DNA of 64,000 bases, from contig NZ_JAUSYZ010000001.1 in assembly GCF_030817195.1 (NCBI RefSeq), forward strand, positions 868,001-932,000, given 5' to 3'. Within the stretch, counting starts at the first letter, position 1, and the number at the start of each line of letters is the position of its first letter. Below, in pieces: positions 16,649 through 24,495 of the stretch. Made by a program: the position numbers and the translations under genes. The DNA comes from Arthrobacter globiformis. GTDB lineage: Bacteria > Actinomycetota > Actinomycetes > Actinomycetales > Micrococcaceae. The notes under the pieces are model-generated. The model saw nothing but the letters and a program-made list of their open reading frames with translations, was not told the DNA's origin and did not search any database.

Positions 16649-17407
16649 ATGTACCCGTCGAAGCAGGCCCTGAGCAGTGTTGAGCAAGTCCAGAATCTCA
16701 TTCTGGAGAGCGCCGACTTTGAGGACTTCCTCAATGAGCTTGCGCGGTACTCGGCGCACCAAGTGGCGGGCGACGGGGACGACGCCCTCTGCGGAATCAC
16801 ACTGCTGAGGGACCGCAAGGCGGCGACGATCGGCTGGAGCAGCGACTCCGCCCGCGAAGTGGACGAAATCCAGTATTCGCTGTCCCGGGGACCGTGCCTG
16901 ACCGCGGCGGAGGAAGAACGGGAAGTCCACGTTCCGGATCTCTTCGAAGAAGACCGCTGGGGACCTGACTACGCCAATGCCGTGGCTTCCCACGGGCTTC
17001 GATCGGTGCTGTCGCTGCCCTTTAGCCTGCAGGGGGAAGCGAAGGCCGCGCTCAACCTGTACTCTGACGTGCCGCACAAGTTTACTGAGATTTCTGCGGC
17101 CCGCGCCCGAGGGTATACCCGAGAGATTTCCCAGGCCCTACGCCTGGCGGTCAGGTTTTCGCTGCACACGGACAGTGCGACGAATCTCCGCGCGACGTTG
17201 GAATCCCGGACCGTCATCGACATCGCCGTCGGCATTGTCATGGCGCAGAACCGGTGCAGCCAGGAGACTGCCGTCCGGATCCTGACTGATGCCTCAAGTC
17301 ACAGCAACGTCAAACTTCGCGACGTCGCGGCATCGCTGGTGAACTCGGTGGGCGGCGCGGAGGTGCGTACGCACTTCGAGGAGCCCGGGAAGGTTCAGGC
17401 GGGATAG
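16649..17407 (+). CDS. GAF and ANTAR domain signalling protein
   Basis: 252 residues from ATG at 16649 (GGAG 9 nt upstream). A GAF-type sensor domain covers about residues 10-165, including QVAGDGDDALCGITLLRDRK and SHGLRSVLSLPFSLQGEAKA. An ANTAR RNA-binding domain follows at about 185-240: ESRTVIDIAVGIVMAQNRCS, then QETAVRILTDASSHSNVKLR and DVAASLVNSV. ANTAR proteins bind paired hairpins in nascent RNA and prevent termination. No such target is evident near this gene. It is followed by a STAS protein, which suggests a stress-signalling pair. Confidence 0.88.
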   Translation: MYPSKQALSSVEQVQNLILESADFEDFLNELARYSAHQVAGDGDDALCGITLLRDRKAATIGWSSDSAREVDEIQYSLSRGPCLTAAEEEREVHVPDLFEEDRWGPDYANAVASHGLRSVLSLPFSLQGEAKAALNLYSDVPHKFTEISAARARGYTREISQALRLAVRFSLHTDSATNLRATLESRTVIDIAVGIVMAQNRCSQETAVRILTDASSHSNVKLRDVAASLVNSVGGAEVRTHFEEPGKVQAG

Positions 17408-17500
17408 CGCCGCGGCCCGCTGCTTGTGCGGCCGCCCTGCGGGGGGATAGGCTGTCCGAGGTTGAGCCGTCGGCCATAGACACCCCTTTTTGGAGTACCT

Positions 17501-18061
17501 ATGGACAACCAGCTTAATTCCCTTATTAAGATCAACGACGCCAACGGCACGGCGCGGATCGATGTCCGGGGGAGCCTCACCCAGGCGTCCCGCCCTGAGC
17601 TGATGCTCGAAATCCGACGCGTCCGCCGGATGGGTATCTCATCGCCCATCACTGTGGATCTTTCCAACGCCGCTTTCGTGGAGTCATCCGCGCTCGCGGG
17701 CCTTCGCTCCGACCTCAACACCCTCGACGCCGGCGCATGGCAGGTTTCCTCCCGTCCAGCGCCAGGAGTCCTGCTGGAGGTTTTGTCCAGCCGCGACACC
17801 GTGACTCAAGCCCGCGCGGACTTCACGGCGCTGACCGACCCGGCAGGGCTGACTGAGGCGCAGGTTGCCGCGGGATTCCGCCCCCTATCCAAGTATTCCT
17901 CTCACGAACTGCTGGCGGCGAGCGACTCGGTCTTCGCGCTGCTGGATGATCCCGCCGGGTGTTCCGGACAGGAACTGCTGGCCCGATACGAGGCGATCGG
18001 TGAGGAAATAGCCCGCCGGGAATCGATCGAGTCCGCAGGGCAGCACGCCGCACCCAGCTGA
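17501..18061 (+). CDS. STAS-domain protein (anti-sigma-factor antagonist-like)
   Basis: 186 residues from ATG at 17501 with GGAG 5 nt upstream. The first ~95 residues fit a STAS fold: GTARIDVRGSLTQASRPELM, SPITVDLSNAAFVESSALAG. The Ser-Ser of VESSALAG sits where SpoIIAA-type antagonists are phosphorylated. The C-terminal ~80 residues (PLSKYSSHELLAASDSVFAL, QELLARYEAIGEEIARRESI) are helical and unassigned. Together with the upstream GAF-ANTAR gene it resembles the stress-signalling modules of actinobacteria. No anti-sigma kinase is nearby. Confidence 0.75.
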   Translation: MDNQLNSLIKINDANGTARIDVRGSLTQASRPELMLEIRRVRRMGISSPITVDLSNAAFVESSALAGLRSDLNTLDAGAWQVSSRPAPGVLLEVLSSRDTVTQARADFTALTDPAGLTEAQVAAGFRPLSKYSSHELLAASDSVFALLDDPAGCSGQELLARYEAIGEEIARRESIESAGQHAAPS

Positions 18062-18132
18062 CCAGGGGATGAACCTCACAGGGTTCGAACCGCCGATGGA
18101 ACCGGAACTGTGCCTGCGGTTAGAAGTGTGCC

Positions 18133-18138
18133 TAGGGT
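18133..18138 (+). promoter_or_regulatory. -10 element TAGGGT, leaderless start of hydrolase gene
   Basis: Six nucleotides separate TAGGGT from the GTG at 18145. Confidence 0.5.
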
Positions 18139-18144
18139 AGTCCA

Positions 18145-19194
18145 GTGCCATATGAAGGGGCCGCCGGCCAGACGGGCCGGCAGAAGGCGCCGGGCGCAGA
18201 CGCTGCCCGGTTCCTTCGGCGCGCCGCAGACCTGAAACGGTTCTCCCGCCGGACCTTCCTCTCCGGAGCAGGCGCGTCCACCATCCTTGCCGCGGACATG
18301 CTGTTCACGAAGCGCGTGCAGGAGGAACGGCAGGTCCACAAAATCCTCGTGGTCGAGGACGACTTCGCGCAGAGCTACTTCCCCCACTCCAGCTGGATCC
18401 TGTTCCCCGGCTACAAGACCAGCTGGGAAGAGGCCCAGTGGATCCTCAACTCACTCCGCGGCAGCCTTCGGCTGCGCGGCCAGCTCGCGGCGGCCGGGTA
18501 TTCGAACCTGGGCCTGGACATCGACCAGTTGGTGATCGCCGTGATCGAGTACGTCCGGGCGAACAACCTCACCACCCTCTACTTCTACGGCCACAGCTTC
18601 GGTGGCATGGTGGCGACGCAGGTGGCCGCCCGCCTGCTGGAGCTGCACGGCGTCAAGGTTGAGCTGATCGTGCTCGACTGCAGCCCCTACAGCAAGTTCG
18701 ATGTCCTGGACCAGAGCTGGTTCGACGGCGTGGTGTTCCTCTATGAAAGCGGCTTCCGGATCCCGTCCGTGCTGCGCGGGGGCTACGAGCTGGGGGAGCG
18801 GGTGGTCCACAAGGACGAGCGCACGTGGGGGCAGATTCTCGACCAGACACTGGAACAGCTGTCCCCGATCGCCCCCTCGAGCGTACTGGTCCAGACCGAA
18901 TCCGCCTACATCTACCACTTTGATGCCACGCGCTTTGCGGGCCAGATCGGGGATACCCGGATGGCGTACATCGGAAATCCGCGGGACCAGACCGTCAACT
19001 ACCAGACGGCCCGCGATTCGTGGGCGCGCACCTTCGCCGCCAACATGGTCTCGGCCGACCGGCAGACCACGGGGGCGCTGCCGGCCCACGCCAGTCCTGG
19101 CTGGAACCCGTTCGTGTACCGGCCCATCCTCGAGGACCTGGAGAACGAGATCTTCCCGCTGCCCGGAGGCGGCGGGAAGATGACACCGTTCTAG
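18145..19194 (+). CDS. Alpha/beta hydrolase with Tat-like N-terminus
   Basis: 349 residues from GTG at 18145. Near residue 33 there is a twin-arginine motif (FSRRTFLSGAGASTILAADM) followed by a short hydrophobic stretch, so export by Tat or a membrane anchor is likely. The nucleophile elbow GHSFGGM is near residue 153 in a strand/helix setting (TTLYFYGHSFGGMVATQVAA), with Ser as nucleophile. A distal Asp/His pair is not obvious, although IYHFDATRF lies where an Asp could act. Substrate unknown. The stop codon shares CTAG (19191-19194) with the convergent HAD gene. Confidence 0.7.
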   Translation: MPYEGAAGQTGRQKAPGADAARFLRRAADLKRFSRRTFLSGAGASTILAADMLFTKRVQEERQVHKILVVEDDFAQSYFPHSSWILFPGYKTSWEEAQWILNSLRGSLRLRGQLAAAGYSNLGLDIDQLVIAVIEYVRANNLTTLYFYGHSFGGMVATQVAARLLELHGVKVELIVLDCSPYSKFDVLDQSWFDGVVFLYESGFRIPSVLRGGYELGERVVHKDERTWGQILDQTLEQLSPIAPSSVLVQTESAYIYHFDATRFAGQIGDTRMAYIGNPRDQTVNYQTARDSWARTFAANMVSADRQTTGALPAHASPGWNPFVYRPILEDLENEIFPLPGGGGKMTPF

Positions 19195-20027
19195 ATCTGG
19201 TTCTTGAGGTCCGCCACGGAGTTCAGTACCTGGTTGGGGCGGAACGGGTAAGAAGCAATTTCGTCGCGCTGCGTGATACCGCTGAGCACCAGTACGGTGT
19301 GCAGCCCGGCCTCCATGCCCGCGATGATGTCCGTGTCCATGCGGTCGCCGATCATCGCGGTGGTCTCCGAGTGGGCATCAATCTGGTTCATGGCCGACCG
19401 GAACATCATGGGGTTCGGTTTGCCCACAATGTACGGTTCCCGCCCCGTGGCCTTGGTGATCAGGGCGGCGATGGCGCCGGTGGCGGGCATCGGGCCCTCC
19501 TTGGACGGGCCGGTGGCGTCCGGGTTGGTGGCGATGAAGCGGGCCCCGGCAAGGATCAGCCGGATCGCCATGGTGATCGCCTCGAAGGAGTACGTGCGGG
19601 TTTCCCCGAGCACCACGAAGTCGGGGTTCTGGTCGGTGAGGATGAAGCCGGCCTCGTGGAGCGCCGTCGTCAGCCCTGCCTCGCCGATGGTGTACGCGCG
19701 GTTGCCACTGTCCGGTCCGCCGGCAGACACCTGGTCCTTCAGGAACTGGGCGGTGGCCAGGGCCGACGTCCAGATGTTCTCCTCCGGGATTTCCAGGCCG
19801 GAGGCCCGCAGCCGGGCGGCGAGGTCACGAGGCGTGAAGATCGAGTTGTTGGTCAGGACCAGGAAGCGCTTTGAGGTGTCCACCCAGCGCTGGATCAGTT
19901 CCGCGGCGCCAGGTACGGCCTGGTTCTCATGCACCAGGACCCCGTCCATGTCGGTGAGCCAGCACTCAATTTCCTGGCCACTGCGGTAGACGGCCGCCGA
20001 TGTCTTTACCTTGTCCGCTTCTGCCAT
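19191..20027 (-). CDS. HAD-IIA family sugar/nucleotide phosphatase (NagD-like)
   Basis: 278 residues. HAD motif I is WLTDMDGVLVHENQ near residue 24 (nucleophile Asp and general acid Asp of DxDGV). Motif II is FLVLTNNSIF, the lysine motif is YIVGKPNPMMF, and motif IV is MIGDRMDTDIIAGMEAG. The large C2 cap between motifs II and III is typical of class IIA (NagD, PGP, 4-nitrophenylphosphatases). It should hydrolyse a small phosphate ester in the cytosol. GAAGGA precedes the ATG at 20027. Its stop overlaps the convergent hydrolase stop. Confidence 0.9.
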   Translation of the reverse strand: MAEADKVKTSAAVYRSGQEIECWLTDMDGVLVHENQAVPGAAELIQRWVDTSKRFLVLTNNSIFTPRDLAARLRASGLEIPEENIWTSALATAQFLKDQVSAGGPDSGNRAYTIGEAGLTTALHEAGFILTDQNPDFVVLGETRTYSFEAITMAIRLILAGARFIATNPDATGPSKEGPMPATGAIAALITKATGREPYIVGKPNPMMFRSAMNQIDAHSETTAMIGDRMDTDIIAGMEAGLHTVLVLSGITQRDEIASYPFRPNQVLNSVADLKNQI

Positions 20028-20067
20028 GTCATTCCTTCGCCGAGATGTTTGGGTTCGGAGCCCAGTC

Positions 20068-20073
20068 TAGTGT
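20068..20073 (+). promoter_or_regulatory. -10 element TAGTGT, leaderless start of SpoU methylase
   Basis: TAGTGT, 6 nt, then GTG at 20080. Confidence 0.5.
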
Positions 20074-20079
20074 TGAGGG

Positions 20080-20751
20080 GTGACGCAAACGCCCGGGACA
20101 CCCGAACCCCAACCAGACCAAAACGAAACGCCGGAGCCAAAGCCGGAGGTCGGCGTCGGACCCTGGGACGGTGAATGGCCGGCAGGCGACCACTGGGATC
20201 CTGACCTCCTGGCCGACGGCGACCGGCGCAACGTCGTGGACAAGTACCGGTATTGGAAGCACGAGGCGATCGTCGCGGACCTGGACGCCAAGCGGCACGA
20301 CTTCCACATCGCCATCGAGAACTGGCAGCACGACCTCAACATCGGCACTGTGGTGCGCACCGCCAACGCGTTCCTCGCCAAGGAGGTCCACATCATCGGA
20401 CGACGGCGGTGGAACCGCCGCGGGGCGATGGTCACCGACCGCTACCAGCACGTCCGCCACCACCCCACTGTGGAGGACTTCGTGGCCTGGGCGCAGGGGG
20501 AGGGGCTGGCCATCATCGGGATTGACATCTTTCCCGATTCCGTGCCGCTGGAGACCTACGAACTGCCGCAGAAGTGCGTGCTGGTCTTCGGCCAGGAAGG
20601 CCCGGGGCTGACCCCGGAGGTCCACGAGGCGGCGGAAGCAACACTGTCCATCGAGCAGTTCGGGTCCACCCGCTCCATCAACGCGGGCTCGGCCGCGGCG
20701 ATCGCCATGCACGCCTGGGTGCGCCGGCACGTGTTCGGCCAGCACGTCTGA
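20080..20751 (+). CDS. SpoU/TrmH-family RNA 2'-O-methyltransferase
   Basis: 223 residues from GTG at 20080. After an acidic, Pro-rich N-terminal stretch of ~45 residues, the three SPOUT knot motifs are present: HDLNIGTVVRTANAFLAKEV (motif 1), CVLVFGQEGPGLTPEVHEAA (motif 2) and LSIEQFGSTRSINAGSAAAI (motif 3). It methylates a ribose in tRNA or rRNA with SAM. The exact target cannot be told. The mRNA is probably leaderless. The next gene (NCS1 permease) lies 141 bp downstream and is unrelated. Confidence 0.9.
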   Translation: MTQTPGTPEPQPDQNETPEPKPEVGVGPWDGEWPAGDHWDPDLLADGDRRNVVDKYRYWKHEAIVADLDAKRHDFHIAIENWQHDLNIGTVVRTANAFLAKEVHIIGRRRWNRRGAMVTDRYQHVRHHPTVEDFVAWAQGEGLAIIGIDIFPDSVPLETYELPQKCVLVFGQEGPGLTPEVHEAAEATLSIEQFGSTRSINAGSAAAIAMHAWVRRHVFGQHV

Positions 20752-20892
20752 ACCGCCGAATCACAGTTTTGCCGCATTGTCCGAAACCCCGGACGGAACG
20801 TCGCGGCTTTCGGGTGATGCCGCTCACAGCCCGTGCTCAGATTGATTGAAAGGTTGGGGGACCTCGATCCGGTCGTCAAAGTGAGGAACAGC

Positions 20893-22371
20893 ATGCAGGC
20901 CACAACAAAAACGGGATCAGGGCCGCGCGTTGAGCGCCGCTCCATCGACTTCGTCCCGGAAAACGAACGTCACGGTTCCCCGGCACAACAGTTCACCCTA
21001 TGGTTCGGGGCGAACATGCAGATCACCGCCATCGTCGATGGTGCCCTCGCCGTCCTGTTCGGAGCGGATGCCCTGTGGGCGATCATTGGCCTGCTCATCG
21101 GCAACCTTCTGGGCGGGGCTGTCATGGCGCTGCACGCGGCCCAAGGCCCCAAACTTGGGCTTCCGCAGATGATTTCCAGCCGGGCCCAGTTCGGCATTCT
21201 GGGTGCTGTTATCCCGCTGGTGCTGGTGGTCATCATGTACCTTGGGTTCGCGGCCACGGGCACCGTCCTGGCTGGCCAGGCCGTGGACCAGATTCTGCAC
21301 ACCGGCACGCCGGCCGTGGGTATGGTCCTCTTCGGGGCGCTGACCATCCTCGTCGCGACGCTGGGCTACAAATACATCCACATGATGGGCCGCATCGCCA
21401 CGATCGTCGGAGTGCTCGGCTTCACCTACCTCGGCATCAGGCTGCTCATCAGCCAGGATGTAGGAGCTCTCCTGGGGGCCGGGAGCTTCGAATTTCCCAC
21501 TTTCTTGCTCGCCATCTCCCTCAGCGCCGGATGGCAACTGACCTATGGGCCCTATGTGGCCGACTACTCCCGCTACCTCCCCTCCGACACCCCAGCCCGC
21601 AAGACGTTCCAAGCGTCCTACTTCGGCACTGTGCTCGGTTCCCAATGGTCGATGACCCTCGGAGCTCTCTTCGCCGCCCTTGCTTTGCCCAAGGGGGAGA
21701 GGTTCCTGGACGGCCAGGTGGCCTTCCTCGGACACATGAGCGGCGGAGGCCTCATCGCTGTGGTCATCTACCTGGTCATCGTGATCGGAAAGCTTACGGT
21801 CAACACCCTGAACGCCTACGGCGGTTACATGACCATGCTGACCTCGGTGACCGCGTTCACCCGCAAAACGGGTGTGGCCACCTGGACGCGGTTCGCGTAC
21901 GTCGTCGGCTTCATCGGGCTGTCCGTGCTTATCGCCGTCCTGGCGTCGCCGGACTTTATCGCCAACTTCAAGAACTTCGTGCTGTTGCTGCTTATGGTTT
22001 TCATCCCCTGGAGCTCCATCAACCTGGTCGACTACTACCTGATCTCCAAAGAAAAGGTGGATATCCCGGCCCTGTACGACCTGAACGGCCGCTATGGGCA
22101 CTGGAACAAGACCGCCCTGATCACCTACGCAGCGGGCATCATCGTACAGATTCCATTCCTGGCCCAAGCCCTCTACACAGGGCCCATGACGAAGCTCCTG
22201 GGCGGTGCTGACATCTCCTGGCTCGTGGGGCTGGTCGTCACAGCCCTGGTGTACTACCCGCTGGCCAAGAGGAACTCCAACGCACCGTCCCACATGATTT
22301 ATCCGGCTGAAACGGGGCAAGGAGCACTGGAACCAGTTGCGAATTCCGCACCCGCCAGCCCAGCCGTCTAG
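20893..22371 (+). CDS. NCS1-family nucleobase permease (cytosine/purine/allantoin type)
   Basis: 492 residues with about twelve hydrophobic segments. NCS1 features include FGANMQITAIVDGALAVLFG in helix 1, LGLPQMISSRAQFGILGAVI, LTYGPYVADYSRYLPSDTPA in the middle, and the late VFIPWSSINLVDYYLISKEK. It would import a nucleobase or hydantoin with a cation. ATG at 20893 is chosen because GAGGA lies 7 nt upstream; the frame is open further but lacks a ribosome site. Convergent with an IclR-type regulator across a perfect 15-bp hairpin. Confidence 0.88.
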   Translation: MQATTKTGSGPRVERRSIDFVPENERHGSPAQQFTLWFGANMQITAIVDGALAVLFGADALWAIIGLLIGNLLGGAVMALHAAQGPKLGLPQMISSRAQFGILGAVIPLVLVVIMYLGFAATGTVLAGQAVDQILHTGTPAVGMVLFGALTILVATLGYKYIHMMGRIATIVGVLGFTYLGIRLLISQDVGALLGAGSFEFPTFLLAISLSAGWQLTYGPYVADYSRYLPSDTPARKTFQASYFGTVLGSQWSMTLGALFAALALPKGERFLDGQVAFLGHMSGGGLIAVVIYLVIVIGKLTVNTLNAYGGYMTMLTSVTAFTRKTGVATWTRFAYVVGFIGLSVLIAVLASPDFIANFKNFVLLLLMVFIPWSSINLVDYYLISKEKVDIPALYDLNGRYGHWNKTALITYAAGIIVQIPFLAQALYTGPMTKLLGGADISWLVGLVVTALVYYPLAKRNSNAPSHMIYPAETGQGALEPVANSAPASPAV

Positions 22372-22429
22372 GCAGCACTGGCAGGCTCTGATGCATCTGC
22401 ACGCGACAAACAGCATTGATGCCTGATGT

Positions 22430-22463
22430 GAGTGTCCCGGCCACACACGTGGCCGGGACACTC
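22430..22463. terminator. Bidirectional hairpin between NCS1 permease and IclR genes
   Basis: Perfect 15-bp stem, 22430-22444 pairing with 22449-22463, loop ACAC. Neither side has a T-run, and the IclR stop codon lies within the right arm. Confidence 0.65.
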
Positions 22464-23319
22464 ATCGGGTTAAGGGAAATCGGCCACGGATACCCAGCCT
22501 GCGCGATATCTCGCGGGCACAACGGTTCACCTCCGGAATCCACTCACGGGCAACGTCTTCAATCCGCATTGCCCGTTCCTCCGGCGTCTCGGCATCCTTG
22601 GCACGGCGCGCACCACCAGGAGGAAACGCCCGGTTGGAGACAGTCAATGTCACGCTGGCCACGGGATAGCGCTCCCGGTCCAGGACGGCAACAGCCACGG
22701 AAGAGTAACCAACAGTGATTTCATCCTGTTCCCACGCGTAGCCCAGGGACCGCGCCCGCGACAGCAAATCCTGCAGGGCTGGCAAGGACTGCGGCCCGTT
22801 GTCATTGCGAACCGTGAAGGCCTCCGGACCCGGAAACAAGGCGGCGACCTGGGCAGGATCCATCTGCGCCATCATCGCCCTGCCGCTGGCCGTCAGATGT
22901 GCCGGAAGCCGGACACCGGTGTCAGTCACCAGAGGCCGCTGGCGCGGAGCGCGTTCCTCGATGACGTAAACGACGTCACGGCCATGCATCACCGCAAGGT
23001 GGGCAGTACGACGGGTGCGCCCCACCAACCGGGCGAGCGGGTGACGGGCGATGCGCTGAAGAGGGGCCTGCCGTGAGTAGCCGGTTCCGAGTTCGTGTGC
23101 CGTGACGCCCAGCGCATATTTTTGTTCCTCCGGAAGATGGACCAGAAACCCGTCATCAACCAAGGCCGCGATCAACTGATACGTCGTTGACCGCGGCACT
23201 CCCACGTCACGGGCGATGACCGAGGCGGCCACTGGGCCGGCCTGTTCCGCGACGTACCTAAGAACGGCGAGAACCTGTACAGCGGCAGGGGCTTTGGGGC
23301 GCAGCGGTGAGCTACTCAC
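22462..23319 (-). CDS. IclR-family transcriptional regulator
   Basis: 285 residues from GTG at 23319. The wHTH reads VQVLAVLRYVAEQAGPVAAS and DVGVPRSTTYQLIAALVDDG; the effector domain has RRTAHLAVMHGRDVVYVIEE, LPAHLTASGRAMMAQMDP and YAWEQDEITVGYSSVAVAVL. TATTCT (23326-23331) is exactly 6 nt before the start codon, so the message is probably leaderless. It is convergent with the NCS1 permease. A role in nucleobase or hydantoin uptake control is possible but rests only on position. Confidence 0.9.
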   Translation of the reverse strand: MSSSPLRPKAPAAVQVLAVLRYVAEQAGPVAASVIARDVGVPRSTTYQLIAALVDDGFLVHLPEEQKYALGVTAHELGTGYSRQAPLQRIARHPLARLVGRTRRTAHLAVMHGRDVVYVIEERAPRQRPLVTDTGVRLPAHLTASGRAMMAQMDPAQVAALFPGPEAFTVRNDNGPQSLPALQDLLSRARSLGYAWEQDEITVGYSSVAVAVLDRERYPVASVTLTVSNRAFPPGGARRAKDAETPEERAMRIEDVAREWIPEVNRCAREISRRLGIRGRFPLTR

Positions 23320-23325
23320 TCTCCC

Positions 23326-23331
23326 AGAATA
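23326..23331 (-). promoter_or_regulatory. -10 element TATTCT, leaderless start of IclR gene
   Basis: Six nucleotides before the GTG at 23319, immediately after the hairpin that ends the upstream Lrp gene. Confidence 0.5.
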
Positions 23332-23332
23332 C

Positions 23333-23362
23333 GCCCGGTGTCCGGCATACCGGACACCGGGC
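23333..23362 (-). terminator. Hairpin terminating the Lrp-type gene
   Basis: Perfect 13-bp stem (23350-23362 with 23333-23345) and loop of 4 nt, starting at the TAG that closes the frame-corrected Lrp gene. Its position supports 23362 as the true gene end. Confidence 0.65.
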
Positions 23363-24367
23363 TAGAGACCTTCCGTCCACAGCGGCAGCGGCACCACGCT
23401 GCGGCTGCATCCTGATTCGTCCAGGACATGGCCCATGCGCTTGAATGTCCGGACCACGGCCTGCCGGGAGATGACCGCACTTCCCGGAGCCCGATCGGCC
23501 AGTTCGCGCTCGTAGGGCCTGGACTTGCAGGTAGTCACGGACCCACATGGTGACCAGCAGGTTCTGCGCCCCCAGAACCTGGGCGCTGAGGCGGCAGTTG
23601 CTGAGTGCCGCGAAGTAGTGGCCGACGTCGTCAACGTACTGCGCGGGGACGTTCAGGACCAAGGTGACTTCCCGCAGTCCCTGTTGGGCCGCCGTCGACG
23701 TATCGCAGCGCAACGCTATGTAACCTGTGGCGAGGAACCGCTCCACCCGCCGTCGTGCGGTTTGGGGCGAGACGCCGCATGCGGCACCCAGCTCCGCCCA
23801 GCTGGCCCGCCCGTCCTTGGCGAGCTCTTCCAGCAGTGCCGCATCCAGCCGGTCCGGAGCGTACGCAGGCTGCTCAGGCAGGGGTTCCGCCGATACCTGC
23901 CGGGCGCGTGCGGGTTCCAGGGTCCCGCTGCGCCATTCGGATGCCTGGCGGTACAGCTTCGTGACGAAAACAACCTCGCGATGCGTGACGCCGGGCAGCC
24001 CGGGGAAGGAGCCGGTGACTATGTCCATCAGTTCGGCGTGGCTGGACGCAAAGCAGTCCACAAAGAGGTCGTGCGAGCCGGTGACCAGCGAGACGGTGCC
24101 GAACGCCGGCTCGGCGCAAAGCCGCTCGATGAGCGCCTCACCCTCGCTGGGCGAAGACGACAGGTGGATGAATGCGGACCAGCCGGCACTGAGATAGCGC
24201 TGTCCGGGAGCCGGTGTGATCCATGCCTGACCTTGCTCCGCAAGGGCGCTCCAGCGCCTTGCCACCGTGGGCCCGGACAGGCCCAAGGCGTCCGCCACCC
24301 GGCTCCATTCCGCGCGTGGATTGATCTGGAGGGCATTCACGATTTCAAGGTCAAGCTCCGAAATCAT
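23362..24367 (-). pseudogene. Lrp/AsnC-family regulator, frameshifted near its C-terminus
   Basis: From ATG at 24367 (GAAGGA upstream) the frame encodes two AsnC-type wHTH units with RAM-like domains: ELDLEIVNALQINPRAEWSR near residue 4, and LDAALLEELAKDGRASWAEL near 175 with CGVSPQTARRRVERFLATGY. The frame continues past VRDYLQVQ in an implausible Gly/Arg-rich sequence that overlaps the next gene. Another frame supplies the natural ending YERELADRAPGSAVISRQAV and PLPLWTEGL with a stop at 23362. Removing one base from the GGG at 23515-23517 joins the two into about 335 residues. Either a true frameshift or a sequencing error. Confidence 0.75.
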
Positions 24368-24445
24368 GGCTGATTCCTTCAATATTTGCCGCTCCAGGTG
24401 AGTTTCGAACAATTTCTAAGCCAGTGTAAACGAAGGTCCTAACGT

Positions 24446-24461
24446 TGTGACTCGCATCACC
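24446..24461. promoter_or_regulatory. CRP/GlxR-like site TGTGACTCGCATCACC
   Basis: Matches TGTGA-N6-TCACA at 9 of 10 fixed positions. It lies 35 bp upstream of the MFS transporter start in the divergent Lrp/MFS promoter region. Confidence 0.4.
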
Positions 24462-24495
24462 GCAGGCAAATCCGCCCCGGACCACAAGGAATCAC

